Notes: generated from the sequence alone by a model not told the origin. Counted from the first letter of the stretch, positions 23,801 to 40,270 are shown. The stretch is DNA of 64,000 nucleotides from Ficedula albicollis (GCF_000247815.1 NC_021678.1:3116599-3180598), one strand, 5' to 3'. Numbers and translations are program-made.

Positions 23801-26468
23801 AAACATCCCATAGATAATTTTCACAATCACTATGAAAAACATTTTGGCTGTGCAGAACATAGAGCAGACCAACCTTAAGCCCAGAGTCAGAAAAGAATGA
23901 GAGTTTTCTAATCGGGCTCTGAGAAAACATCACCGTGGTCACGGGTGAGAGAGCAAAGAACACCTTGATTTTCCGAGCCAGCTGGGGCATAGTGGAAAAG
24001 GCTACAAAACCTGGTGGGGGAGGAAGAAAAAGCAGAAAAAAAAAAAAAAAGGTTTAGTCTTTCAAGACCCTCATGCACATAGTTCAATTTCAGTGAGTAA
24101 TTTTACAAATCTGAGAGGGGATGTAGGCTTCTCACGCTGTCATCAAAAGGACCCACTCACCTATCGTGGTGCCTTGGGAATGACCAATATAATACAGCTG
24201 TTTCTGTCCTGTTTTCTGCTCAATAAAGCTGATCACGGCTGGGAGATCATATTTAGCCATCTCATCGAAGCTGCAGAAGGAAGAGCAGATGTCCTGCTGA
24301 GAGGGGCAGCATCTACACGTGCACAGGCATCACCAGCAAACCACAAAACCAGCAGGGAGTGCAGGCCCCCCCCACAAACCTCATCCTACTGAGTTGTCAC
24401 ATGGGGTTTTCACTCAAAATAAGTTGGATGAGCTTCAGGCCAGCCTGGTTCGCTCATCCCTGAGCCAGAATTCTGCTGTTTCTGAGATCCTCAAACCCAT
24501 TGTCTTAGGCTGCAATACAGGATGTGACCAAAAGTGTGTATTCTATCACCATCTGTTAAAAACCAGGTGGGGCACTCCCACACTCCCTTTCCCTTCGAAG
24601 TTTCATTGCTCTTTTTTATTTTAAAGCATACGTATACAAGGATAATCACCATCTGTTAAAAACCAGGTGGGGCAGAGTTCTTTATCTTTTCCACAACCCG
24701 TCCTCCCTCCAGGAAGATATCTCCTGTTAATGGGCCATTGAGTCCCACTGCATGACTGATAAAATTCCATCATCCCACTGGGAGATGCTCCACCCAGGAG
24801 GAGTCAAACATTGCCTAACTAGATCATAAAAACTGAGATTTTGGACACTAAGATGTCTTCTTTCCACTGGATTCCAGAGGAAAGCCAGACCTTTCCACAT
24901 CATCCCTGGACCTTCAGAGGAAAACTGCACCTTCTACAGGAGCCCTGCTCCAGCTGAACCACATCTGCCACTGCAGGAGGATGCAGCCACCATTGAATGG
25001 GACTGCTGCCAACACCCTGACTGACTGACGGGTGTCAGCTTGGATTCTGACTCTGGCAGTGTTTTGGGTTTGTTCTTTGTAATACTGCATTTCTATTTGA
25101 ATTTTCCTAGTAAAGAACTCTCATTCCTATTCCCATATCTTTGCCTGAGAGCCCCTCAATTTCAAAATTATAATAATTTGGAGGGAGGGAGTTTACATTC
25201 TCCATTTCAAAGAGAGGCTCCTGCCTTTCTTAGCAGACACCTGTCCCTCAAACCAGGACACCCATTTACCTGAAAGCCCAGAATTCATCCTGTTTAGTAG
25301 TCAGGACCTGGTGTCTCCTGGACCAGGTGTTCCCTCTGCTGTTCCCTATCCACACATCGTAGCCAGCATCTGCCAGGATGAAGCCCAGGCTGTTGTTGGG
25401 CAGGTTGGTGACCCAGCTGCTGCCTTCTGCCAGGAGACCATGCTGCAGCAGTGCCACGGGTCTCACACCTGCAAGACAGGCAGCATGATGACTCTCTTTG
25501 TTTTTAATGCTGTTTGTCACCTTTAGAGACAGCTCATGAAGTGTTATCCCCACAGCAGCCAAAATCTGTGGAGGTTTGTGCCGGTGCTCCTCTAGGTTTT
25601 ATTTAAAAAGCAGGTTTGCTAAGCTGCACCATTATCTTGGTCTTTATCCCCAAAATCTCTGGGGGTGTTGGCAGAACCTGAGCTGCCTGGGAAGCTCTGT
25701 AAGCAAACGTGGAGGGGGCTGGGGATGTGATAGGAAAAATGCAATTTTCATGGATCTGACTTCCAGCCCCACCATCCCGCACAGGATGAGGATCCCCTGG
25801 AGGCTCCTCAGGGAGTACCAAACCAGTCTGCTGATCCATCAAATGGCTGCAGGAGCACAGAGACCTATTTTAAGATTTCTTGTTACTTTTGCAACTACTT
25901 TTATTTTTTTTTTGTATTTTAAACTTTATAAACTTTTTTTTACTTAACATGGTTTTTGCTTTAAGCTTTAAATTTACGTTTTTATTTCTAGTGCCTAAGC
26001 TTTGAAGCTTTTCCCAAGGCCTCAGATCAAATTCTGTGTTCTTTGCTAAACTTTGATTTACAGACCTAATGTTCTGAGATTTTTCTTGTACGGCACCAGC
26101 CTTACCTTGGCACCCAGGATTTCCTCTCCCGTGAGGAATTCTGTTGAGCTGAAGGATGTAGCCATCTGCTGTCACCACATCATACTCCTCGCTGGGGTAC
26201 CCCCAGAAGGAGAGCATTTCACTCTGCAACAAGAAAAAAGCCAATAATAACATTTTCTAGGCCCCTGTGAGGAAATCCCTGCATGTGATATTTAATAATA
26301 ATTATTTAATAGTGGCTGTTTCCTGGACACTTCCCGCCTCTGCTCCAAGGCCATCGTACTTACAATGTTCATCCTTGCTTCTGGATTCTTGGGCAATTGG
26401 GAATTGAAGATGCATTCCCCAGATGCCATCCCGTGGAACACGGATGCCAGAGCCAGAGCCAGCCACAT
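20877..26468 (-). CDS. Acid lipase family protein 2 (LIPA/LIPF/LIPM-like), intact catalytic triad
   Basis: Nine coding exons in transcript order (plus coordinates): 26364-26468, 26106-26223, 25270-25468, 24161-24270, 23874-24010, 23294-23431, 23111-23182, 22024-22092 and 20877-21110. All have GT/AG borders. The joined frame is 1182 nt (393 residues). A signal peptide at residues 1-16 ([16 protein letters not shown]) is followed by the lipase-associated region ([23 protein letters not shown]), [27 protein letters not shown], the nucleophile elbow GHSQG (Ser172), Asp339 (AGQDCLADP) and His368 ([10 protein letters not shown]). Sequons NIS and NNS are present. Known family members hydrolyse neutral lipid esters in lysosomes or as secreted enzymes. 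An acceptor-like TTCCAG just upstream of the ATG (exon edge 26479) suggests a further 5' non-coding exon. No nearby AATAAA was found; the closest is at plus 20148-20153. The exact orthologue is uncertain. Confidence 0.95.
21453..21520 (+). mobile_element. CR1 fragment
   Basis: GATGATCCCGCTCCCAGCAG followed by GGTTGGACTGGGACCTCC and TCCCTCCCAGCC matches the CR1 3' region in forward orientation. Lies in the last intron of lipase 2. Confidence 0.6.
21752..21842 (-). mobile_element. Diverged CR1 fragment
   Basis: The stretch with TTTTTCCTAATATTCAGCCTG and GAGACCATTTTCCCTTATTC resembles CR1 read in reverse. It is old and short, and lies in the last intron of lipase 2. Confidence 0.45.
24501..25260. 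mobile_element. Complete 760-bp solo LTR with 5-bp target-site duplication
   Basis: The element starts TGTCTTAGG (24501) and ends AACCAGGACA (25260), i.e. TGTC...GACA inverted termini. It is flanked on both sides by CCCAT (24496-24500 and 25261-25265), a perfect 5-bp target-site duplication. No internal coding region is present, so it is a solo LTR left by LTR recombination. It holds an internal direct repeat (TCACCATCTGTTAAAAACC at about 24547 and 24646). A 5-bp duplication is typical of ERVL-type integrations; the family assignment is inference. It sits in intron 3 of lipase 2, starting at intron base +10. Confidence 0.9.
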
Positions 26469-26479
26469 CCTCGCTGTGC

Positions 26480-29400
26480 CTGGAACAACAAACCCAGAGA
26501 ATCAGTGCCAGGGAAAGCGGGGGAAGGAGAGATGAGGGCAGGGAAACACCCAGGCAGGACCCAGACTCAGTCTGGGGGTTCTGGATGATCACTTAAAAGT
26601 GTCAATGCACGTGGGGTGGCTCAGGAAACACATCTCAGCAGGGATATTTCCAGGGAGGTGGGACAGACTTTCAGGAATTCCAGTAAGAGGTGAGACAACA
26701 GTTCATCCAGGAAAGGGGATGGCCAAGAGGGAGAGCTCTGTCCCATCACCCTGCTGTTTGCATCACCTGTTGCCACCACTGCCCAAACCTCCCCAGGAGG
26801 GAGAGGGAGGATGAATAAGATCCAGCACTGCCTCCCCTCCCTAAATAGAAATAAAATCATGAAAAGAAAATCTCTAACTGCTTGCCCTTCTCCTTGATGG
26901 TGGTGTAAAAGACAAGAATTGATTACATTTAATTCAGAGCAGGACATTTTAAAGTGCAAATCTGTATGCAAAATGGGGAGAGATGAATCTTCCAGCAGGT
27001 CTAGACATCCCTTAGTGACACTGGGTTTAACACAGCTTATAAAAACCCTCACTCGATGTGCAGCTGCCACAGGAGGGGGTGGAGGCAGATGGGAACAGCA
27101 GGTTTTGCACACAGTTATGGGCAGGAGGCATCACAGATACTGAAAGGTCTGGGGGGATTGCTGCCTTCGACAGCTGTAGCATTGGACACCACAAGAAAAG
27201 CTGGGCTGGACCAGCCTCTAGAACCAACCCAGCAAATCAGATTTTGTTCCCCTGCTCTGAGGGAAGCACGGGCTGCAAGAGCCACGATTGTTAGTGCCAT
27301 TCACAGCCACGTTTAGACCCGGCTCTACCCTTGCTTTTCCCACACTCACCTGTCCAGAAGGGAAGGCAGCCAGCCCAGCTGAGAGGTGGCACAGCTCCTG
27401 CAGGAGGAGATGGGCAGATGTCAGCCCCTGGAGAGGATGGGCAGTGCAGGGAAGAGATGCCCAGCCCGGAGGAGATGGCGATGTGGCAGTGTCAGAAGAT
27501 GGGTTCTCACCCCTGGCTGGTCCCTGGAGCAATGCTCTGCATCCCTCTGGAGACAGCCCTATTTGAGCCGGCTGCAGGGTGGGGTGGCGAGTGTAAACAC
27601 CCTGGGATACAAAACATATAGATCATTAGGTAACAACACAGTTTAGAAAGTGCAGTTACCAGAATTTGTTTGTGGAGGCCGGTTAAATACTGTTTAGGCA
27701 GAGTCAAGTGACTATGGACATTTGGAGGTGATTTCCATTGATAAAATTATTTAATTGGTATTGCTGAAGAAAGTTTTCAGCTTCCCACTTCAATGGTGGT
27801 TTTATTTGTTTATTACAAGAGACATAATTAAGTTATTGCAAGGAAAGATCAAAGTCTAAAATGGATTTCCAGTAGCTGTGGTTTAGAAATATTGGTGCAT
27901 CTTGTTATACAAAGATGCCACATGTGAGATGGAGATTAAATCCCAGGCAACAGACTGAAAACATCTGTACTGGGTCAGGCTGGGATGGATTCCCGTTGCT
28001 CATAGCACAGGGATGGGACACAGCCAAGTTGCCATAGCAGCACTCCATACTTTGTCAATCTCTCCACCCAATTTTCTCACTTTTGCTCTTCCAGTTCCCT
28101 GCACCTGCCCCACTTTGGAGCGGGGGATGGAGCTTGTTCTTCACACCCTTACAGGAAGGTATGAGGAGTACCTCAGTGCCTTATCCTACAAGTGTCCTGC
28201 CAACAGGGAGAGTTATTCCTCTCCATCAGCTGTGCCAGGGCTGGGGCTGCCTCCTGCCCTTCCTTCCTAGATTGTTTTGCTTTGGAAATTGAGGTGAAAG
28301 GTCAGTAGGGAAAGGTGTCTTCTGTCTGTCAGCCTGGAACGGGCTTGAGATGTGTCCAAGGCACGCACCTAGATTTGTCACTTTGTCCCACTTCTATAAA
28401 CACACAGTAGAACAGAGGTTTGGGATTTAGAGGCTTGGAGGTCAAGGGTGACTTTGTTTTTTGGGGTGCTGAGCCCACACTGCACCCCAGAGTAAGACAT
28501 TCACCTTCTGGTAAGGCTTTCACCTTCTGGAAAGGAGGAAACAGATCATGGAAGTCGACACTGCAGGGAAAGGGCAGAGCAACCCTGGTCACACTCATCT
28601 GGAGGCACTGCAAGGGGCAAGATGAAGGCTGCGCCCAAGTCCTGTAGCACTTGAGGAGCAGGACATTGCCAGAGGGCTTCCAAGATGCTCCAGCCTCCCA
28701 AGGGTCATGTGCAGCTCCCGCTGAAGTACCACCACTGCAGAGGCTGAATGGGATCAGGGAGAGCCCCTTGAACTTCACTGCACGGCCAGACCCAGCGAAC
28801 TCAGCCCCATCCACCTCCTGCTGCAGGGTCTCTGATGGTTTTCCAGCCTCTGTGGATCATCTTCACAGACATCCCTCTCACCAGGCATTCCAGAACTGGA
28901 TGGAGCATGCAGATGTCACAGCCGGGGTGACAACAGCCAGGTGGCCCCTTGTCCCCTCCTGTGGCCCAGGCTGGGGCTCTCCATCCTCGCAGGGAGAGCA
29001 CATTGTTGGATCGTACCCAGTTTGGTGCCTGCCACCCTTCCCAGGTCCTTTCCAGTACGGCTGTTGTGCCACAGCTCCTGTCAGTGTCCCCGTGCCCTGC
29101 CCTCATCCAGGGCCACCTGCCACCAGCACATTCTTCAGGTAGGTGTTTAGCCCGAAAGCAGGAACATGTCACACATCCCAGAGTTCTCACCCAACTCCTG
29201 CTGCCCTCTCTTGCATCACTCCCGCTTTCTTTGCTGGCAGTCCCCACGTGTTCATCAGGTGAGCACAGAGCTTTTTCTGTCCCAGTGGAAACTTCTGCAC
29301 TACCCACCATGCTCGAGTTTAGTCATCAAGTTTTCTGTAAAATTACTGCCAGGGGTTCTTGGTGTTCGTCTCTTGGCCTCAACTCTTTAATTGTAATAAT

Positions 29401-29720
29401 GTCTTAATACTCTCCTACATCTAATAGGGGTTAGAAAGCGTTCAGGGGAGATGATGGGGGCGCTGGCTGAGGTCACTTGGCCCACTAGGCCAAATATTTA
29501 TGTGATGTGAGAAATCTCCTTTTCACAAGGACACAAGCAGATGGTGGTGACAATCCCCTGCCCAGCCAGGCAGAAGTACAACCCCACGGGTCCTCTGGGA
29601 GACAGCAGAATCCAGAAAGAGGGATCTACAGCAGGCAGGGAACAGGACAAGGTGCCTGCTCTGCAGGAGATGCTGAGGAGGGGACACAGCCTCCCGAGGC
29701 TTCTTTAAAGTGTCAAGAAG
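26480..29720. other. Intergenic DNA upstream of lipase 2, no gene recognised
   Basis: Long open frames on both strands at 28330-29400 have no family resemblance and no convincing splice structure. A 5' non-coding exon and the promoter of lipase 2 should lie here, but I could not place them. Overall composition is ordinary for intergenic DNA. Confidence 0.45.
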
Positions 29721-29728
29721 AGAAAACC

Positions 29729-30653
29729 TCCCACCAAATGGGAATCCACGGCTGTAAACTCTTACGTGTTGGACTGACATTATACAGTCGACCTTTTTTT
29801 AAATTTTTTATTTTTTTAAAAAGTCCCAGATCGAGCACGTGTCCTCCTCCACGACACACGGCAAGGGGAGACAGGGGCTCCCACCTCTCTCCAGGAAGTG
29901 CCTATCAAACAACACCTGCCCCGAGGTCAGCTCGGAGCTCCCTTTGAAGCCGAGCATCACCGACACCTGCCCGTGCCTCAGGCACAAGCAGCTCTGCGGA
30001 GCTTCACACCTTCCCGTCGCCCAGCACCTCTGCCAAAGTGCCGGGTTCTGGCGTCCCCCATACCACAACGATCCTATCACGAGTTTTCTGGAACACCTTC
30101 TCTCGCCCACGCAGCTGGGGAAGTACGTTGTGGACTGACAGTTATACAATACAGTCAACCTTTTTGTTTATTTTTTATTTTTTTAAAAAGTCCCAGATCG
30201 AGCACGTGTCCTCCTCCACGACACACGGCAAGGGGAGCCTCCCACCAAATGGGAATCCACGGCTGTAAACTCTTACGTGTTGGACTGACATTATACAGTC
30301 GACCTTTTTTTAACAGTCAACCTTTTTGTTTATTTTTTATTTTTTTAAAAAGTCCCAGATCGAGCACGTGTCCTCCTCCACGACACACGGCAAGGGGAGA
30401 CAGGGGCTCCCACCTCTCTCCAGGAAGTGCCTATCAAACAACACCTGCCCCGAGGTCAGCTCGGAGCTCCCTTTGAAGCCGAGCATCACCGACACCTGCC
30501 CGTGCCTCAGGCACAAGCAGCTCTGCGGAGCTTCACACCTTCCCGTCGCCCAGCACCTCTGCCAAAGTGCCGGGTTCTGGCGTCCCCCATACCACAACGA
30601 TCCTATCACGAGTTTTCTGGAACACCTTCTCTCGCCCACGCAGCTGGGGAAGG
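29729..30653. repeat. Complex local duplication, about 530-bp offset
   Basis: 29821-30123 and 30351-30653 are near-identical blocks starting AGTCCCAGATCGAGCACG and ending at GCTGGGGAAG. A third partial copy of the first ~50 bases lies at 30189-30237. The short lead-in with CCACGGCTGTAAACTC is at 29729-29801 and again at 30238-30311. The block is GC-rich with open frames in several phases, including a cysteine-rich one on the plus strand, but I recognise no protein. It may be a young segmental duplication or a local assembly error. Confidence 0.85.
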
Positions 30654-30959
30654 GTTGCAACCCAAATCCTTGCCCCAGCTGCCCACTCTCAGGGCTCTGG
30701 GGACGGCAGCTTGTTTTCCTGGGGCACAGGCTTTGCACGCAATGCCACCACCCCTCAGCACTATTTGCTCTGTGCCCAGCATCCCGCTTTCCTCACGCCG
30801 AGCCGTGGCTCCTTGCAAAACATCGGCGTTGGAGATGATCCACCGGCGCCTTCTGGAAGGTGTCACACCCCCAGCTCCTGCCGTGCAGCTCCTCCGGGTG
30901 GGCAGGATCTGGTACGGCAGGTAAGGACGGGTTAGACCCGGCTTTGGAGCGTGCCTGGA

Positions 30960-31094
30960 CCTCTGGCGGTGTGTGTGACACAGGTGTGTGTGACACAGGC
31001 GTGTCTGTGTGTGCACAGGTGTGTGAACCAGGCGGGGATGCCTGTACAGGTGTGAGCGTGCACAGGTATGTGTGTGCAGGTGCGCACATACAGC
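30960..31094. repeat. TG/CA-rich minisatellite
   Basis: Irregular repeats of GTGTGTGACACAGG and GTGTGCACAGGTGTG. Alternating purine-pyrimidine tracts of this kind can adopt Z-DNA. Similar units reappear at 33064-33110 beyond the LTR and the C run. Confidence 0.75.
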
Positions 31095-31606
31095 TGTCAG
31101 GAACATTAATCCACAGACGCCAGAGGTTCATGTCCAAAAAGGAGACAGGGGAGGTCTTTTTGCTTTATTCGAATAAAGGGAGAGGCCATGGGGCATTCCC
31201 CTGGGATCTCTCAAATTTTTGGAGGATGCAGCTTCCTTTTTATCTTATTTTCCCAGCCGCATTTCCCTCTCTCTTTCCCCATTGGCTGAGGTACTTGAGA
31301 GGCACAGACTGCCCAGAACGCCTGACACCTGGGATTCCCCTCTAAAGCACAACCCTCCCTTTTAATTTTTAATTCTTATGGAATTCATGGTTTTCCCGCA
31401 TTGCTTCTTTCATCTTTCAATATCCAATTTCATTTATCAGCGAACCTACAGTTTGTTTGTAAAGACAAATATATTTTCCATTCATCAATCAGTGGAATCC
31501 TTCCCATTGTTTCTTTTGTCTCTCAGTGATAGTCTTAGATAAGACCAGCAGATCCACAGCTTGTTTGTAAAGACAAATGTGACATTCCTCTCAGAGGTGT
31601 GTACCC
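31095..31606 (-). mobile_element. Solo-LTR-like element, copy 2 (inverse of copy 1)
   Basis: Reverse-complement match to about 1250-1752. Its end is TGTCAGGAACATT at 31095 on the plus strand (…CTGACA in the element's own sense). The minus strand has AATAAA at plus 31164-31169. The other end runs into a CCAT repeat and the C run, so it may be truncated. No internal coding region is seen. Confidence 0.6.
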
Positions 31607-31607
31607 A

Positions 31608-33110
<1,503 letters not shown>

Positions 33111-33164
33111 GCGCATCCAAACGCGCGCACACCCCCACGGAATCCCGCGCATGCGCTCTGGTGC

Positions 33165-33338
33165 ACGCTATAGGCGTGGCCTCCTCGCCCCGCCCATGGG
33201 CGTGGCACACCCCCAGCGGTTGGGAAAGCCCCGCCCATCGCTGGGCGTGTCCGCGGGCGTGTCCCCGCTGAGATGGGCGTGTCCGTGGGCGTGTCCCCGT
33301 GGAGGTGGGCGTGTCGGTGGGCGTGGCGAGCGGCGGCC
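33165..33338 (+). promoter_or_regulatory. RNLS CpG-island promoter with repeated GGGCGTG boxes
   Basis: Directly upstream of the RNLS start codon are at least seven GGCGTGG/GGGCGTGTC boxes, spaced about 11-21 bp apart over 33171-33330, in CpG-rich DNA. These resemble SP/KLF-type GC or CACCC boxes, and no TATA box is seen. A TATA-less CpG-island promoter fits a broadly expressed gene such as RNLS. The regularity also makes this a short minisatellite. Confidence 0.6.
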
Positions 33339-36012
<2,674 letters not shown>

Positions 36013-38734
36013 GTAAGTTCAGACCTCAGAATGGCAGGTGTCTGATTTAAAAAAAAGCATTTGAGCATCTTGCAAAGCAAAAAATGACACTCAGCAGTCT
36101 GAGCTGCTTAATTATTCCATCAGGACAGGGTGGAAAATGATAAGAGGTGGGTAATTTCAAGGCCATACATGTGGTGTGTGACCAGTAACACCTTGGCAGC
36201 ATAAATATCTAAATAGATGAGTCAATTTTGAATCTGATTTTTTTTTTTTTTTGTGACTTCTAAAGCAGGGCTTGTCTTTGTGCAGCTTGCAAGTAGTTAC
36301 TGAATTGGACAACTTTTCTTGAGCATTTCTGTAAAGAGAAATATTTTCATTACAACCTCTGATTTTAAACTTTATTCTTATTTAAATACTCTGTGTAAGA
36401 ACAGGACTCCTCTGCTGGTTGCTGTTTGATGAGGCCTCCCATTTCACCTGGAAAATAATGGTGGGTCTGACCTGTCCTTACTGAGGTGGTCTGGTTAATA
36501 GTGAAAGAAGTAAAAATAGGATAAGAAATAACATAGAAAAATAGAAATAAAAATATAGGAGAAGAAAAGTAGAGGGAGTGGATTTTTAGAGCCTTCCTGG
36601 GGTTCTGCTGGTCTGCATCTGAAGGCCTTCCCCAGCTGGCTCTGATGTCTTTGCAAATTTCTTTTCTTGGAGTAATTAAATCCTTTCTTGTCCAGAAAGC
36701 AGGCAGCTCCAGTTCAGAAGGTGTAATTAAGGTGAACAGTTCATTTCACTTGCTCCAGGGAGAGCTGGAGCTGTCAGATGCTTCCCCCAACATCCTCTCC
36801 TCATATTCTGTGTAAGTGCAGGATTGACTTTTATCTGAGGGAATCCAGCAAGTTTTGTTTTCTCCTCCCCTTCTCCCTGTTTCTCTTCCCCTCTCTGCCT
36901 GTTCCCTGTGTGAGACCATCTTCCAGATGTCCATCCAGCTGTTAATTCTGCACCTCAGGCTGCAGGACTGACTCCCCCTGCCCCAGAGTTCCCTGGCATT
37001 GGAGCCATGGGCATCTTTGCTCCTGTTCCTTTGGAATAAGGAGTGAGGGGAAGAGCAGATGAGGAGGGTGTTTCAGAGCCTGAGCAGGGTGCAGTTTCAG
37101 GTCTGTTTTGCCTTACAGGAGGTCAGGTGCATCACTGTGTGTCTGAACCTCAGCGTTGTTTTGGTTGCACGTCAGAGAGCCGAGTTCTGCTGGCAGAGAA
37201 GGGAGCTTTTCCTGGATCCACCTCTCTTGGGATTCGAGATGCAGTTTCATGATAGATAGATAGAAGGAATAGGCATTCTCTCCCCTCCACATTGATGCTT
37301 TTTAGTCATTTGTAGGCTCTGGTCTCCCAAATCCAGGGGCAAAATCCGGCGATTCTAACGGGAGCCATATTTGTGCATCCCCGGTAGCGATTCCAGCTGC
37401 TCCTGGAAGGGGAGGTTCCTGCTGCCGTTGAGAAACTTCCCTGTGGCTGTCACTGCGGTGAGAGGGCTGCTGTTGCTGCTGTGGGATGGAACAGGAGATG
37501 TGCAGAGCTGGAGGAAGGGGAGGGCTCCCTCCTGTGTGGCCAGCAAGGGTCACGTGTGGCCGCAGGCGGGCGAGCGGCTTAAAGGGAAGGGGACAGGATT
37601 TGGGAATCCAGCTGCCTTCCCTGCTGCTCTGGGAAGCCCTTGCTGTATGGAAGGAGGACTCTGGAGCTGAAGTTAATCTCAGTGTTAATCTCAGTCTGCT
37701 GTGGTTTGGGATGAGGGGTGTTGAAGCAGCGAGTTTTGGCTGCGCTGCTTTTTAGCCTTTACTGCTCTGGTGTAACATCCCTGCTTTGGCAGCTCCTTCA
37801 TCAGAGGCATTTGAGAGTTTAAGCCTTTCCCCCGTGGTCTCCCTTCACTTGCCCCATCTGAGGGTGCTCCCTGGGATGCCTTTTTGGGGCAGTTTTGCCA
37901 AGGTTGAAGTGCTTGCTTGGGGACCTGTGCCAGGGCCAAGCTGTGCTTGGGTATAACTGGGCTCCCAGTTCCAAGCCTGGTGAAGTTTTAAGTGGGTCGT
38001 GATGAGGTATTGCTGGCATTAATGTGTGAACAGAGGCTGCAGGAGAGGAGAAGGAGCAAAGGAACAGCTGGGTGGAGTAGGGGATGCTTTGATCCCCTAG
38101 TGAGGGTTGGAATTAGCCTTTGACATTTGTGTGTAAAAGTGCCTCAGTTGGAGAGCTCAAATGTCTTGCCAGAGGTGGGAATTTACCTCTCCAGGATTTC
38201 ACCATTTTCCTGTTTGAGGGTGGAGTTCTTCTGCCCCCCACTGTTTTTTTACAACAATTTTCTCTTATTTACACAGTTTTTGGAAAATCTGTATTTTGAA
38301 ATAACCTCCCAAATTTCACGTTCAGTGGCAAAGTTGCTGTTTTAATGTTTAAACTCAGCAGACTAAACTAGACTGAATAGTTTTTGTGTCCTTTGACCTC
38401 AGATGAGCCTGAGCATGATGTCACTGTGAAGCTGTGTGCATTTAGGAGAGACAGAATTAAGTGGCCTTTGGCAACCTGAAACACCCTTTTTTTATGGGCT
38501 GTGTGAGAAGTGAATGCTCCAGATTTACTTTTCTAGTGAGAGAAAAGCCAAATCTTAGCTTAATGGAGAAGTTAGTGTGTAAACATGCCCAATTTTTAAA
38601 AACAGATATAAAACAAATAATGTAATAAATAGTGTGTATACATATGTATATATATAATTCACCTTTATTTTCACCCTCTATTCATTTTTCTACAATTATC
38701 ACACCCAAATAGATGCAGCAGTTGCATGATATAT

Positions 38735-38812
38735 ATATTGATATGATATGATATTATATTATATTTATTATATTATATTTATTATATTATATTATATTGG
38801 ATTATATTAGCT
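38735..38812. repeat. AT-rich microsatellite (ATATT/TATTATATT)
   Basis: Simple repeat of GATAT, TATTATATT and related units. Confidence 0.85.
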
Positions 38813-39997
38813 GCTGCATATTTAGCAGCAGCAGAGCCAGTAGTACTTCCAGCATGACTTCCAGTAGCTGCTGGATAAAGGGTTAACTCCTTGCAACATG
38901 TTTGGAACAACAATAGGTGGCAGCAATCAAATGATGTTTGGGACATTCAGCTCGAATAACTAAATTCAATTTACTGCACTGATTTGGGCTTTACATATTC
39001 TGGTAAAAAATCGGGGTGGTGCAGAAGATAAAAGGGAAATGAATAGAGGTTTCTGAGGTTTGTAGTGTCAGTTCAAGGAAGGGAGTAGATTTAATAGTAG
39101 GATCTTTGCAAATGAAAGGAGGAGATTTTGCAAGTGTTCATTGTCCAGCAGTGTTTCGAAGGTGCTGGGCTGTTACACAGGCTGCTGGTGTTAGAAAAAT
39201 CCTGCATTTATATCCCAGGTTCCATATGATCACTGGACAATGCAGTTCTTTCTGTGCATTTTCAGATCAGTTGGAGAAGCCTTATCAGTTCTGGTTTTTA
39301 ATTTAAGGCATTTGGCAACATGGCAGTTTAAGGTTGCAGCCTTTGCAGTAGTTTTTTTTTTATATTTTTGTTTGTGTGTTCAGAATGTTTTCATTATGTT
39401 GCTTTCCTTGGAATTTCAAATTACAGCTCTGCATGTTTAAGCTGCTAATAAAACAGGATGGCTTGGCTTTTGTTTCGAGCCTGACCTATTTTTTTTTTTT
39501 TTTTCTTTCCATCTGTGTGAATGTCCCACATGTTTTAAATAATACAAGCTGATGAGAAGATACAAGTGAAATAGGGCTGTATTTGCGTGGGAAGGCTTTA
39601 TAATGGGAGTTAGGAAAGCACAACTCTGATAATTTTTCACGAGTCACAAGTCCTCGCTGAGTGAATGTGTTTATTTTTGGATAGCACGACGATAAATTCG
39701 GAATTCTGTGGTTCCAGTTCCAGGCAATCCAAGCAGGGCTTATCCAGCTTGGAGCTCTCATTACCTAACAGATCTGAAATGTCCAGTGTAAACATGTACA
39801 CTGATTTGTTAGTTGCTTATCAGGGAGCTGAGGCCACAGTGTGGAAGTATTTGGGCTTTCTGGCAACACGAGGAGTTCTTGGTTGTGGTCCTTTTAAAAC
39901 CTGGCTGGAGAGCACCCTGAGGCTGTGGCAGGGGGAGGGTCTGTGGTAATTTGGGGTGATCCCCTGGGATGGGTGTGCCAGAGGTGGTGGTTCTGTT

Positions 39998-40270
39998 ATC
40001 ATGGAATGGTTTGGGTGGGAAGGGACCTCAGAGCTCATCCAGTGCCACCCCTGCCATGGGCAGGGACACCTCCCACTGTCCCAGGCTGCTCCAAGCACCA
40101 AAATCCAGCCTGGCCTTGGACACTGCCAGGGATCCAGGGGCAGCCACAGCTTCTCTGGGCACCCTGTGCCAGGGCCTGCCCACCCTGCCAGGGAACAATT
40201 CCTTCCTAATATCCCATCTGACCCTATTTTCTTTTACTTTGAAGCCATTCCCCTTTGTCCTGGCATTCCA
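39998..40270 (-). mobile_element. CR1 LINE 3' fragment
   Basis: Reverse-oriented CR1: ATGGAATGGTTTGGGTGGG, GCTCATCCAGTGCCACCCC, GGATCCAGGGGCAGCCACAG and GGGAACAATTCCTTCC. It is one of the best-preserved copies in the window, and diverged CR1-like sequence may extend to about 40400. Confidence 0.9.

Noticed and set aside
28329..29407. Open frames of 150-169 codons on both strands upstream of lipase 2
   Set aside because: Considered as a lost gene or retroviral remnant, but no motif supports either.
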